64,000 nt of DNA from Malania oleifera (lineage: Eukaryota; Streptophyta; Magnoliopsida; Santalales; Ximeniaceae): NCBI RefSeq assembly GCF_029873635.1, contig NC_080421.1, forward strand, positions 3,782,001 to 3,846,000, written 5' to 3'. Position 1 is the stretch's first letter; each line of letters starts with the position of its first letter. Shown piece by piece: positions 1 through 13,000 of this stretch. Both the position numbers and the translations under genes were made by a program. A model generated the notes under the pieces. It was not told the origin of the DNA. It saw only the letters and a program-made list of their open reading frames with translations, and made no database searches.

Positions 1-1741
1 CGGGGGTCTGAAAATTACTTCTTTCTGTTGGCAATCTATGCTAGCATGATAAATGGCTAACCAATCCATGCCCAATATTACATCAAACCCCTGGATTTCC
101 AGGACCACAAGATCGGCTAACAGCACTCTCTCCTGAATGCTTACTGGAAAATTCCGAAGTACCCTCCTGCATCTAATCATAGATCCCATCAGCGTGCCCA
201 CTGACAATTCTATATCTAATGGTTGTGTCTCTATTCCAGTAATTTTCACATACCCCGCCGATATAAAAGAGTGCGTGACACCTGTATCAAACAAAACAAT
301 CATTCTATATGGTAAAGCAGTAAGAGTACCTATGACAACGTCCCCAGCCGTCTCAGCGTCTCCTGGTGTCAACGCATAAACCCTCGGCAGCGCAGTGTTC
401 CTTTGCTGACCACCGCGAGGCGCTTGATATCCACCCAGAAATGGTCTGGGAGCCTGTGTATAACTCGACGACATCTGACATGCTCGTGCCATGTGACCGG
501 GTCTCCCATAGCGATAGCAAACATTCTCCCCAAATCGACATTCACCCAGGTGTCTTCGACCACACCTGGCACAAGTGGCGGGAGGCTGACTGCTCTAGAA
601 TCCCCTGTGCTCTACCATTTGGCTCTGGCCTCCACCAGATCTACCTCCTCTCCAAGGGCCTCGGTTGGGGCCTGCCTGATAACTCGAGGGCGCAGCCCTT
701 TTCTTCTGACTCTATGCCTCCGTCTCTCCAGATAGACTCTCCTCCGCGATAGTGGCCCTATTAACCAACTCTGAGAAATCCTAGATCCTCAGTACCGCCA
801 CCTGCCTGTAAATGTCCCGCCTCAAATTTCTTTTAAACATTCTAGCCTTCTTTGCTTCATCTGGGACAATATAAGGGCATAAGCGAGAGAGCTCAATAAA
901 TCTCGCCGCATACTGTGGGACAGTCAACGACCCCTGAGACAATCTCAGAAACTCCTGTACTCGAGCCTCTCTGACCGAAGCAGGATAATATCTATTAAAG
1001 AACATGTCCCTGAATCGGGCCCAGGTCATCTGCACTGATATAGCTCTCTGCTCCTCCAACAACCTGGTGGCTGTCCACCATCTCTCAGCCTCCCCTGCCT
1101 ATCTATATGTAGCGTACATAACTCTCTGCTCGTCAGTGCAGTGAAGTACTATCACGATCTTCTCCATTTCCTGCATCCAATTCTCAGCAATTGCAGGGTC
1201 AGTCGCTCCAGAAAAATACGACGGATTCATCATCATGAATTTCTCTTGGTACATCCCTGAGTTGAGGAAGGACCTCCTTGCTCTCTAGAGCTCCGCGCTA
1301 TCTCAGCCATAACTTGCTAAGCTACACTGCGTAGCACAGCATCTGAATCTCCACCAACTGCGCCAGAAGGACCCGCTCTATTATTCCCACTGGCGTGAGC
1401 ACTATTGTCCCCTGGGTCCATCCTGTAAACACATAGAACACCATTTCAAATTTCTATCTTCCTATAGACTCAACTTATTCACCTAAAACTCCAAAACCTC
1501 TATTAACTCTACCTCCTTCTTCTAGCCCCGAAATCCACTCCTGCAACCTAAACACATGACTCGTCGACAGTTTACAATGATTTTCCTGGAATTGTCACCC
1601 CACGAAAAACACAGAAACAATCACGAATCCCGTATCCAGATCATAGGTCAAAACCTTAAATCTCTTTCCTATATTCTGGTATTGCTTTCCGCTGCACTTT
1701 AGAGTCTACAGAACCTAGCAACCTAGGCTCTGATACCAAAT
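1..1741 (-). mobile_element. Ty3/Gypsy element A, gag-protease part of internal region
   Basis: Seen: read on the minus strand, about 780-1062 encodes a retrotransposon gag segment (motifs MTWARFRDMFFNRYYP and VPQYAARFIELSRLCPY), and about 1-400 encodes an aspartic-protease region (GMDWL... type) that continues past the left edge. The order gag then protease runs right to left, ending at a primer-binding site and LTR on the right. Family knowledge: this gag/protease type with long LTRs and initiator-Met priming is Tekay/Del-like chromovirus. The element is broken in several places and only its 5' part is in the window. Confidence 0.85.
1726..1738 (-). other. Primer-binding site of Gypsy element A
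   Basis: On the minus strand this reads TGGTATCAGAGCC, the complement of the 3' end of plant initiator-Met tRNA. It lies 3 bases inside the end of the LTR that begins at 1742. This fixes the orientation of element A as minus and makes the 1742-6372 LTR its 5' LTR. Confidence 0.9.
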
Positions 1742-2300
1742 TGTAACGACCTCAAAATTCTTGTCATTTTTCATCATTTTTTTTTAAAAAATATATATAT
1801 ACAATAAACATTCCTACGCAGCGGAAATACAAATCATAAAACCATTTATACATAAACTGTACAATATCAAAATCCATAATATACAGACCATACAAAAATA
1901 TCCCTCCAGTGTCATCTACTAAAAAGAAAAGATATACAGCTCTGACAAAAACTCACCCTATAACCAGGGTGATCTAACTACTATCTATCCGCGAGCCTAA
2001 TCTGCTCGCCTGGTTGGCTCACCTAAAAAATGGTAAAATAATGGGGTGAGTCGACGCTCAATAAGTGGAAATATGCTATCACTAGTGTGTGGCAACTAAG
2101 TTAAGGATATTTTTAAAAATAATAACTGAACTGCAACGTAATAAATCATCTGTAAAACATAGCTTTCTTTCACAATTTAAAACATATTGTATCGTTTGTT
2201 TTTCTACTTTTCATACTGGTAATATCATACTATACTCATCATATACTGTAAAACTGTAAACATATATATATAACTATGCTTTTATCCCTGGGACTCTGTA

Positions 2301-4844
2301 TGTAACGACCCGCTCCTTTTTCGCATATTATTTTTTTTATATATAAATAAATTATCATCATATCATACATTCCAGCTCAGCAGGTCACAATCCACCTGGA
2401 CCCGTGGGCACCAGGGATATAACAAAACATACAGCAGAAGCCTACGCAGCAGAAAGTACAAAATTATATACATCTCATCACAATGTGCATAACACATACC
2501 AGAGTCACTACAATTACTATCTCACAGTATATACATCCCAAAAATGAAATCTAGGGACAATCCCCACAAAAACCTAACTGTCCCTACCAAAACTTACCCT
2601 TCCAGAGGCGCCCAACCAACTGATCTAGAATCATGCGGTGCTTTGTCCCGCTCTCCTATCAGGGGCTCCTGAAAAATGTATAAACTTTAGGGGTGAGACA
2701 CCTCTCAGTAAGGGAAATAAACTAATACCATTTAAGTGTGTGGCACATGATATTCTGTGTTCTACATATACCATACATACTATTCAATACTTTTTATCAA
2801 TCTGGGAAAAACAGATGCCATATAACACATAGCAGAATATACTGGCATTTTTCATAAACATATCTCATCTCATACACTAATAATAACCTAAACAATCCTG
2901 GTAGGTTAGCTTGCTGCTGTCATGTATTAACCCCCACATGATCTGGGGTTGTGTGGCCCGAAGGCGGGACTTGACAATATTGGCCGACCACTGGCAATCA
3001 CAGTAGTCTGTCGGTCCGATGGGTCCCTACCCAGACTGGTCCGTACACCAGGGGGTAACAGCACACTTCTTGAAAATAACTCACACTCGACCATCCAATC
3101 CACACCACTCCGTACAGGCGCGTTAACACAGATATCATGATTCCGAAACCATGGACACATACCAACGGTACCGTGTGCAAGTGCTAGCCTCAGACCAGCC
3201 AACCAAGTTCTGATATCATATACATATACTAATCGTGGATACGAAATATCGTCATATCTTATTTTCGCTCAATCATTCATTTCACATATATACGTTGTAT
3301 CTAAAATCATCGCCCATACTCCGTTTATAAAAATTAAAATATTTAACTTATCTCGCAAAACTCCAACCACACAAATTTGACATGGGTAAGCAGGTAAACT
3401 TTCTCAAACAACACAAAACCTCACCAAACAAATGAGTCAAAGGGTGTGGTAATCCACCACAAACCAACCCCCCCTACCGCCCCCGCGAGGGCTGAGTGCT
3501 TGAAAAAACCAGAAAGAGGCTCAAACGTGAAAGTGTAGAGCGGCTGGTTCATGGAGAGTAAAAAAAAAATAAAAAAATTACACTTTTAACATATGACGGC
3601 CCGTACGCCGGCAATCACACTGCACAGCCCGTACGGTGGCAATCCACATAGCACTGCCCATACGCCAGCAATCACATAGCAGCGGCCCTATGCTGGCAAT
3701 CACATAGCACAGCCATACGCTGGAAATCTCATCCACATAGCACGGCCCATATGCCGGCAAATCACATAACATATAAACATATCTCAGCCCGTACGTCCGG
3801 TTTTTTTCCATCATAGAATCCTATTCATCCCCATTCCAAAAAAAAACCTACAAAACCTTTTTATACTCATACAGCCACTAACAAATTTTACTGTATTCAA
3901 CATTCACATTTAAACTTTAATTGTGCTTGATACAAGTATTTTCTAAATATAAATCATATATATACCATATATTTTATTTTTCCTAAAACCAGATGCTACA
4001 TTCTGTACTACATGAATTTTCTTAACAAAACTAGCTTAGTTTTCCCCTACCTGATTCCTGAAAAGCCCTACAGAAAATCTCCCCCGTACCCCAAGGTTTC
4101 TCAACTCACTCCCTGAAAATGAAACTCGCAGAATTAAAGTTTCAGTATTTCGTACGTAACCATTTTCTATAACTACCACTAGTCAAATTCGCTTTAAAGT
4201 CTTACCTCAACTTAGGGATGCATTTCCCACGTTTCCCAATCAACACCCCCCCTATAACTGAAATTTTCCAGGTATTAAAGTTCAGTATTTTTACGCGTAT
4301 ATCACTTTCTTCAAACTGTCAAATCCAAATATTGAATATAAAGCCTTACCTTGGGATTGGGATGAAATCCAATTCGTTTTCCTGACGATCCCGTTCGGTA
4401 AACTTGTAGAGAATTTCGCCAGGAGCGTCGTGGGGTTTCGATTTGTCGATCCGGCCTAAAACTAACCGCGAATCGAAGAGAGAGAGAAGAGTTGTATAGA
4501 GAGAGAGAGAGAGAGAGAGAGAATTGGGAGAGAAGAGAGACCGGCCACCAATCCAAAATTGGATTTCCTTCCAGCTTCTTAAAGAAGCTTGCTAATTTAA
4601 TAAATATAAAAAAATATATATATAAACCTAAGTCAAGTAAGAAGCTTTCAACCTTTTTATAGATATATATTATATTATATACACACACACCCACCAAGTA
4701 TATATATAGATTATATATATAGTATATATATATTTGTCCTTATCATACTGTTTATTTTATTTATTAATTTAATTAATTAATTTTATGTTTATTATTTTAT
4801 TATTAATTAATTATTATTTTTATTTTTTTTTTCGGGTTACTACA
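2301..4844 (-). mobile_element. Solo Gypsy LTR nested inside LTR A
   Basis: The unit starts TGTAACGACC at 2301 and ends GGTTACTACA at 4844 (2544 bp). It is flanked by a perfect 5-bp target duplication, CTGTA at 2296-2300 and 4845-4849. No coding region lies inside, so it is a solo LTR, the usual product of LTR-LTR recombination. On the minus strand it has the same plan as its relatives: TATA-rich promoter, GA/CT leader (4490-4522 on plus), GGTAAGG donor-like site and a short tandem repeat at 3590-3795. It is longer than LTR A and from a different subfamily. Confidence 0.9.
3590..3795. repeat. Minisatellite inside the nested LTR
   Basis: About six imperfect tandem copies of a unit of roughly 30-35 bp containing GGCCCGTACGCCGGCAATCA-like sequence followed by CATAGCA. 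It sits at the same relative place in the LTR as the CACGAGGCCG repeats at 16911-16985 and 63181-63400, but the unit sequence differs. Confidence 0.75.
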
Positions 4845-6144
4845 CTGTACGTCTGATTGAACTCTCTCATGCCAGGGTATGTAGCCCTGTGCAGGACTCA
4901 TCTGGCTGCCCTCTAGATAAGTCATCATACTCTACACTACCTCACACCGGCCAAACTTGCAATCCTCTTTAATGTCGGGCTGGCTACTACCCTCGTCAAA
5001 CCAGCCCCCTCACCCAGTGTACTAGTGAGCTGCATGCTCTCCGAGTACACTGACGGTAACCCACATACTATAATGAGATATATGGTGCACTCTATCTGTA
5101 ATCTAGCAACGGTACCGTGCTTTGTAAACTTATCTGTCTATGTATCTTTCCTTAGGGTCTGATTCTAAATATACATTTACTCTTTTACTGTTTTCATCTG
5201 TTTCCAAAATTACCGTACTCGCTATCTTTATGTGCTAGATATAATAGATATTATATATATATATATATATATATATAGATTGTAAAACTGTATACTGCAC
5301 TGTAGCAATCTTGAATGCTACCTTTGTCATCTTTTGTCTGTATATATTACGTAATAGGAACCATGGTATAATAAATTCTGTATAAAGCGTTGTATAATAC
5401 CGATCTGAATATATTGTATCATTAATATGTGATAGATGTTTTCAAGAACTATTCTTATAAAAGCTGTATAAGCTGTACCTTTTCTAGAATATAAATCTAT
5501 ACTTAAATATCTGTTTAAACCCATTAAACTGGAAAACTATGTAATTGTATGTACTTTCAATAACTGTGTATTCAGTATAGTATGATACATCACAAGACTA
5601 TATAAATTCTTTATTTCATGAAAATCTACTTAGACCACACAAGCATTTAACTCATATTCTGTATAAACTATATAATAAACTGATATGAATATATGTTTAT
5701 AAATTCTCTAATAACTTTATAAAAATTCCTAACATAGCATATTTCTCTTACCTCAATTTTAAAAAGCCCCTATAAAAATCTGGCTCTATACACGCAGGAT
5801 TCCTAACTCAACATCCTGAAAGCACTATGTCCCAGAACAAAATATCAGTATTTCTTAGTCTACAACATTTCCTATAACTGTCAGAAAGTCAAAAATTCAA
5901 TAAAAGACCTTACCCTGAATTTGGGATGAAATCCAACTTTATTTTCTCGACAATCCGCTCCGGCAAACTTGTAGAGAATTCCACCTAGAGCGTCGTGGTA
6001 GCTTCGGATCGTCGATCCGGCGACTTGTGGGGCCGAAAACAAAGAGAGAAGGGAGAGAGAGTCGTAGGAGAGAGAGAGGAGAGAGAGAGAGAGGCGTTGG
6101 AAATGAGATAAAATCCCGGATTCCATATATATATAAACCAGGGG

Positions 6145-6290
6145 ATTTCGTCGACGAGTCCTTCACAAATTTCGTCGACGAAACCCTGTATTCGTCGACG
6201 AAATTTAGGCTGCCTCAGAACTCCTATCGGTATTTTCTCGTCAACGAAACCCTGTGTTCGTCAACGAAATTCTGAAGACCTTCGTCGACG
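6145..6290. promoter_or_regulatory. Palindrome cluster TTCGTCGACGAA in LTR A
   Basis: At least three perfect copies of the 12-bp palindrome TTCGTCGACGAA plus imperfect copies (TTCGTCAACGAA, TTCGTCGACGAG) lie within 150 bp. In LTR orientation they are just upstream of the TATA-rich segment, where the U3 promoter/enhancer is expected. Related clusters lie at 9770-9950, 13800-13985, 15900-16145 and 20375-20560. A regulatory role is inferred from position only. Confidence 0.6.
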
Positions 6291-6372
6291 AAGTCTATGG
6301 CCTCCTTCTGTTTCTGTATCTATTTTCTCTCCCTCTTATAATTAAAATATTATTATTATTCGGGTCACTACA

Positions 6373-6486
6373 GGTCGGGTCGTACGAATGATAGTAGGAT
6401 TGATGACACGGCCGATTTATGAATGAATATTTATTTATTATTGTTTGAAAAAAAAAATTGTACAGAAAAATCGGGGCATCACAACA
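6373..6486 (+). repeat. Possible tail end of another LTR
   Basis: The stretch ends ATCGGGGCATCACA, similar in form to the right ends of plus-oriented LTRs here (...TAGGGTCGCTACA), and has the same AT-rich run before it. It may be the remnant of an older LTR into which element A inserted; the rest would lie left of the window. Weak call. Confidence 0.3.
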
Positions 6487-8330
6487 AGGCTGACCTCAAC
6501 CTTTACAACCAGGTCAATTAACACAGGGTTGACCTCAACCTTCACAACCAATCCTTACCGAACTGGATTACCGCCCCCTCAAACCATGCCTTGAATACAA
6601 TAGATTTCTCAATATAACATGGTACAATGATTATGCTTCTCAGTCAAGTCAATATGTATCAAATGTAATCAACCACAAGCACGTCAATAGTACAGGTAAA
6701 TGTAAACTCAGTGAGTTGATTTTGTGCAAGCAACACTCAACAAAGTATTATCACTAATACGCTCAAGAGTGTTCTAATCAAACTATTTTTTTAAAATAGT
6801 AAATCTCAAATCTCAATAATAAATCATGGTTTCAAAGATGTTAATCAGATAATCAAACTATCTCAAAAGATTGCCTTCAATGAAATGAGCGCAAGAGTAG
6901 TTTGAAAATATTGTAGCTTGTAAAAAATATTTTGCACAACAAAATCAAGTTATAGGAATCTTAAATTGACATTGCAAAGATCCACAAGCTTTTGAGTTTA
7001 TCCTAACACAAGATTTACTATATTCAAATATGTGGAATAAACTTTGCTAAACTCCCTAAAATAATACCAAACAATCAAGCAAGGAAAATGGGAGTATGAG
7101 CAATCTATAATAGTCAATAACCCAATATAGAACTCCCACAAAGCTAAGATATATCAAGGGAATAAAGATTTGAGAGTGTTTTAAAGTAAAATGGGTAATA
7201 TGAACTTTTGGAAATAAGGAGGATTTTTGCTAATGATTTTTGCTAATTTCTATCTAATCCTCACAAATGAGCTCATATATATATAGACCAAGCCCAAATT
7301 ATGACCGTTTAAGACATGTAAGGCATTATAAGGAATGTTTTAAAACACATTAGAAAAATTAACTCTGTTTAACCCTTTTAACCTTAGTAAATAATTAAGT
7401 AACCCGAGAAGATTCGGGTGGCTGAACTTTAGTTCAGTCGCCCAAATAGACTCGGCACAAAAGGCCCTTTTAAATGGTTCGGGTGCTCGAGTTGAAACTT
7501 GGTTTGCTGAACAAAAGTTAGAAAGATTTAGTGTGTGGTTCGGGTACCCAAGAATATGTTCAGTTAACCGAACTGAGGGATTCGGTTGCCTGAGACCTGC
7601 TTTAAACTGAAAAGTTTGACAGCCTGAGTTGTTGAAAAGTGACTTTCTAAGAGTTCGGTCGCTTGAGGGTGATAGAGTCATTTTAGGTTCGGTAGCCCGA
7701 AGTCTGGTCAAACCGTGGACATCCCAACGGTTCGGACGCCCGACATGATTTGAAAACTTGGGGTTCGGTTGCCCGACCTCTCACAAATTTGCCGATTTTG
7801 TTCAATTTCATTTCAAGTTGATCCCCTATTTGAGCAAGTTATTATGGGGACTGCTTGTGCATATGTGTAGGGACCTAAGGTCTTTTCTAAGGCCGTTTTG
7901 AGATAGTTCCAAAAATCTAGCGTGCCCTAAGGTCTTTTGGCTCCCTATGGTCAAACTACAGTCTTGTTGAGCTTACAATTACCTATATGCATGACGTGCA
8001 GAGATTATTACAGACCAATATAAATTATTACAGGGCAATATAAAATTGCATGCAAATACAATAGAAAATAGGTCTTCATTTTTTCGATTCTTCAAACGCC
8101 ATAAATGAAGTTTGATTTTCATAGTATGTATGGATTGCTTGAGTTTCTACCAAGCAAGCCAGTACACAGGTGAGAAACATTGGTTTTGTTATAATCAAAA
8201 CGAGATCAAACTCATAGAGTCAACACTTAAAACATAAAACATCAATCATAAAATATTTAAATCCCAAAAATATCATCAAAATTATACCCTTTCTCTTTTC
8301 TATAACCCAAAAATGCTATAATAACCTTGA
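6487..8330 (-). repeat. Decayed repeat with TTCGG-type palindromes, probably a Copia-like LTR
   Basis: No coding capacity is visible. Between 7395 and 7790 many short copies of a motif like GGTTCGGTTGCCCGAAC recur, spaced by 30-60 bp. On the minus strand a TATA-like TATATATATGAGC (about 7270-7284) follows this cluster, which is the arrangement seen in the LTR promoters nearby. The ends are not clear, so family and limits are uncertain. Confidence 0.4.
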
Positions 8331-10001
8331 TGTAACACCCCGGCCCTTTATACGGCCCCGGAGTGCTACTACACCTATATAATACACCTGTCTCTGATAA
8401 ATATACATATACAATCTGCCCTGAATAGGGACATACGAGTGTTTCATATTAATCTGTAATCTCATGCACAGTGGAAAACATAAACATTCATATGGAATCT
8501 AAAAGACATACCAGAGTTTCTAACTGTACCCTCATATACATACGATCATGCTTAAAACATAACCTGTTCTTACAATCCCCAAAAAGACATTCCGAACTAA
8601 ATCTATTACATATACAAAACACTTACATAAACTACACACAATACTATGCTCCAAGTTCCTCTAGCAACTAGGACCGACATCCTACAAAACCAGAAACAAA
8701 GGTTGTATATTGGGATGAGAAACTTCTCAATAAGGTGGAAGATATTACATCAGTGTGTGACAACATGTGTTTAAACCAGTAGAAAGCAGTTATATACTTA
8801 AAGCATTCTCAATACTGTAATATAGGAGATATATAGATATAATTCCTACAATAGATAGTTTAGCATCATAACGAGCGAGAGGTCCCGAGGTTAGGGTACG
8901 ATACATGCTCATACACTATACAATCCCACCGCCCGGTACTCTAAACTGTGACTTTGCCCATTTTAGTTTTTAAATCATGTATATGCATATTTAGACCATC
9001 GTCTAGTTTTGGAACTTCATAACTAATGCCAACACTACCCCTTGGCGCGGGTTGTGCGATCATAAATCCCTAAACAAGCCCTACCCTGCGCAAGCACTGT
9101 CAGTCATTATGGTTTTTATAGTCCAACTGAATCCACCTAATCCAATAATCCACCAGTGGCCACACCTACCCAGCCGGCTATCTCGATACCCACACTGAAA
9201 ATCAGATGTGTGGTTGCACTATATCCGAATTATAGCAACGGTACCGCGCTTAAGCTTTTTAAGGCTTTCATATAACATTGAGCTTTTTAAGCTCTCATAG
9301 TAACAAATTGCGGTCCCAATACCATATATACAATTTACAATAAAACAAATTAACTTATTTTCTAAAATAACTGATGTAAAAAAAATCCCCTTACCTTTCC
9401 CCGAACATAGAAACACAGACTATACGATTCCAAAACAACGAACCGAGTTCCAAAACCTAAAAATCAAAGAAGTATTACAATCCTACTTACTACAGATCTA
9501 CTTAACCAAAAATGAACTTAGAACCTAACCTAGATTTTAGGATTAAACTCGAAAATCCTTAAAACGAAGACCCGATCCACTATAATCGTAGAGGTTTTCC
9601 CCCTTGATCCACGTAATAACGTCGGATCATGGATTCAGGTGACGAACAGCGAAGGATCGAAGAGAGAGAAAGGGAGAGAACTCGCCGATTCTAGAGAGAG
9701 AGAGAGACCTTTGTAATTTATTAACCAATAAGCAACTAAAAATAATATTTATAGACTCATTGACCCGGTCAAATTTGTCGACAAATTGGTGCCTTCATCA
9801 ATGAGCCACAGAAGGCCCTTCGTCGACGAACCCTAGTCTGATATTTTTCCTGTCGGTCGGGATCTCTTTGTCGAGGAGGCTCTAAATTTCGGCAATGAAG
9901 CACCAAAGGGCCTTCGTCGACGAGAACCTAGACTTCATCAACAAAGCCTGCAAAAATTTCCTTTTTATCCTTTTCTTATTTTACGTTTTCAGGTCTCTAT
10001 A
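8331..10001 (-). mobile_element. 3' LTR of Gypsy element B
   Basis: It starts TGTAACACCCCGG at 8331 and ends near 10001 (GGTCTCTATA), followed by TCTCCCCTCC, which on the minus strand is a purine-rich tract as expected next to a 3' LTR. It carries the TTCGTCGACGAA-type motifs (9770-9950), a short GA/CT leader (9660-9710) and an AT-rich promoter segment. Length is about 1.67 kb. The flank before it is CTTGA; the matching copy cannot be found because the element's other end is missing. Confidence 0.75.
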
Positions 10002-13000
10002 ATCTCCCCTCCATACAAAAATTTCACTTTTGAAATTTGTAAACTATTTCTAATCATAACCTCACCTTATGACTCAGTTCTACAAAAGAGTTAGCAAGTA
10101 CCCACATAGCGGCTTCGACTCAAATTTATTACATAACCTCATATATGACGGAGGAATACCGTGGCTACAACGTGATGCTTCATAAGATTACAATATACAT
10201 ACAAAACTCTCCCAAAGACCATATCTAAAATAACCTGAACCACCTATTCCACTATACATACATAAATTCTTACTTCCATGCTATTCTACTTACCTGTCTA
10301 ACTCTAATTATCTCTGAATAACTAAGGGTACTTCTGGCGTATCCTGACTCTAATTCCCATGAAACTTCCTCCACTGTGCAATTTCGCCATAATACCTTCC
10401 CTAACGGTATCTCCTTAGTCCGTAACTGCTGCACCTTCGGATATAATATTTGTACCTAAACCTCTTCATATGCTAATGCATCACTGATCTCTAGAGGTTT
10501 TTAACTCAGTACATGCGAAGGATCGGTTACGTACTTCCTCAGCACTGACACGTGAAACACATCGTGAACTCTAGATAGTGCTGGGGGTAATGCCACTCGA
10601 TAAGCAACCAGACCTATCCTTTTCGGGATCTCAAATGGTCCAATGTACCAAGGGCTTAGCTTTCCTTTCTTCCCAAACCTCATCACCTTTTTCATCGGAG
10701 CGATCTTCAGAAATACCATATCTCCAACTTCAAACTCTAGCTCTTGTCAGCAACTATTTGCATAACTCTCCTGCCAACTTTGAGCTGTCTTGATTCTCTC
10801 TCTAATTAGCTTAACCTTTGTAGAGGCCTGCTAAATCAATTCCGGTCCTAGTATCTGCTGCTCGCTTACTTAATCCCAGTACAACGGAGACCGACACCGA
10901 TGACCATACAATGCCTTATATGGTGTCATCTCAATACTGGCCTGGTAGCTGTTATTATATGCAAATTCTATAAGCGGTAGATATCGTATCCATCTGTCTC
11001 CAAAATCCAGTACACATACTCGCAACATATCCTCTAATGTCTGAATAGTCCTCTCAGACTGTCCATACGTCTGCGGGTGGAACGATGTACTAAAAGTAAG
11101 TTACGATCCCAAGGCATCTTGTAGACTCATACAGAATTGAGAAGTAAAATGTGGGTCTCGATCTGAAATAATAGAAACTGGGATACCATGGAGTCGTACA
11201 ATCTCCTGCACATATAGCTCTGCCAGCCTATTAAGAGAATAGCTGACTCTTATTGGAATGAAATGTGCAGTTTTTTTCAATCGATCTACTACAACCCATA
11301 TAGCATTCTCCCCATGTATCGCCATGGGTAACCCTAATACGAAATCCATCAAGATATGCTCCCATTTCCACTTGGGAATGTCAAGTGGCTGAAGGGGTGC
11401 TGCTGGCTTCTGGAGCTCTGCCTTGATCTGCTGACATGTCAGGTATTGCTTTACGAAATGGGCAATCTCTCTTTTCATGTTCGACCACCAAAAAGATTCC
11501 CTCAAGCTTCGGTATATCTTCATACTTCTTGGATGTACAATGTAAAGCAAACGATGTGCCTCCTCCCGAATGACTCTTTTAATCTCGACATCATTCGGTA
11601 CACAAACCCTGCTGTGGAATCTCAATATCCCATCAGTAGAGATATTGAAATCCGACTTTAAACCACTATGTATCCCTTCCACAACTTCTACCAGCTCTGT
11701 GTCCTCCTTCTGAGCTGTTCTAATCCTTTCCTATAAGGTCGGTTGCACCACCAATCTAGCAAGAAGAGCCTGGTAATTTCCTTCCACAACCTTTAAGTCC
11801 AACCTTTCTAGGTCCATACAAAGGTGATGCTGAACTCCCACTGCTGCGACTAACGCATCAACTGACTTTTGACTTAAAGTATCAGTTACCATATTTTCTT
11901 TTCCTGAATGATAGCTAATGATACAATCATAGTCCTTTATCAACACAAGCCATCTACGCTGCCTCATATTCAGCTTTTTTTGGGTGAAAATGTACTTAAG
12001 ACTTTTATGATCAGTAAAAATCTCACACCTTTCACCGTACAGGTAGTGCCTCTAGATTTTCAATGCATACACTGCCGCTGCCAATTCCATATCATGTGTT
12101 GGGTAGTTCTTCTCATGCTTCTTGAGTTGATGAGAAGCATAAGCAATCACCCTTCCCTGTTGCATTAGAACACACCCGAGACCTTTCTTAAAGGCATCAC
12201 TAAAGATAACAAATCCACCATCCTCATATGGAATGGTCAGAATTAGAGCAGAAACCAACTGTTGTTTCAGCTCCTGGAAACTCAGCTCGCACTCATCAGT
12301 CTAATCATATTTCACATTCTTCCTCGTGAGTCATGTCAATGGACCTGATAAACTGGAGAACCCTTCTATGAACCGTCGGTAGTAACCTGCAAGACCCAAA
12401 AAACTTTTGACCTCCTGAACATTGTTTGGCCTCACCCAGTCCACTAGTGCTTCTATCTTACTCGGATCCATGAATACTCCTTCTTTGGACACTACATGCC
12501 CTAGAAACGCAATTTGTTCCAGCTAGAACTCGCATTTTTTCAGTTTAGCGTATAACTTCTTCTCTCTGAGCATTTACGGTACCAGTCTCAAATGAACTTC
12601 ATGTTCTGCAGCATTCTTGGAATACACTAGGATGTCATCTATAAATACCACAACAAACTGGTCTAAGTATTTGTGAAAGACCCTATTCATCATATCCATA
12701 AATGTCACAGGTGCATTTGTCAAACCAAAAGGCATAACCATAAATTTGTAAAGGCCATACCGGTTTCGAAAAACTGTCTTCAGAACGTCTTCCGCTTTCA
12801 CCTTCAACTAGTGATACCTAGATCGTAGATCGAACTTAGAGAAAATTTGTGTATCCTATAGCTAGTCAAACAGATCATCAATCCTTAGTAGTGGGTATCT
12901 ATTCTTTATCGTCACCTTGTTAAGCTCTCTGTAGTCGATGCACATCCTCATCGACCCGTCCTTCTTCTTTACAAATAACATTGGTGCTTCCTAGGGCAAA

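Larger units (their letters stand above)
1742..6372 (-). mobile_element. 5' LTR of Gypsy element A, split by a nested LTR
   Basis: The LTR runs from TGTAACGACC at 1742 to ...TCACTACA at 6372. Without the nested insertion at 2301-4844 and its duplicated target site it is about 2.08 kb, close to the 2.05 kb of the related LTR at 15824-17876. Conserved LTR landmarks are visible on the minus strand: TTCGTCGACGAA palindromes (6145-6290), an AT-rich TATA region near 6125-6137, a CT-rich leader, then GGTAAGG near 5910. Confidence 0.85.

Noticed and set aside
366-752. Plus-strand open frames of 110-128 residues
   Set aside because: They are antisense shadows of the minus-strand Gypsy protease and zinc-knuckle region.
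4311-4697. 128-residue minus-strand frame
   Set aside because: It translates the CT-rich leader and AT-rich promoter of the nested LTR; low complexity and no family resemblance.
9770-9790. TTGTCGACAAA (and TTGTCGACAA at 47266) as zinc-deficiency response elements for the bZIP
   Set aside because: They share the TGTCGACA core but lie in repeats far from any zinc-transport gene, and the flanking bases do not fit the reported RTGTCGACAY site.
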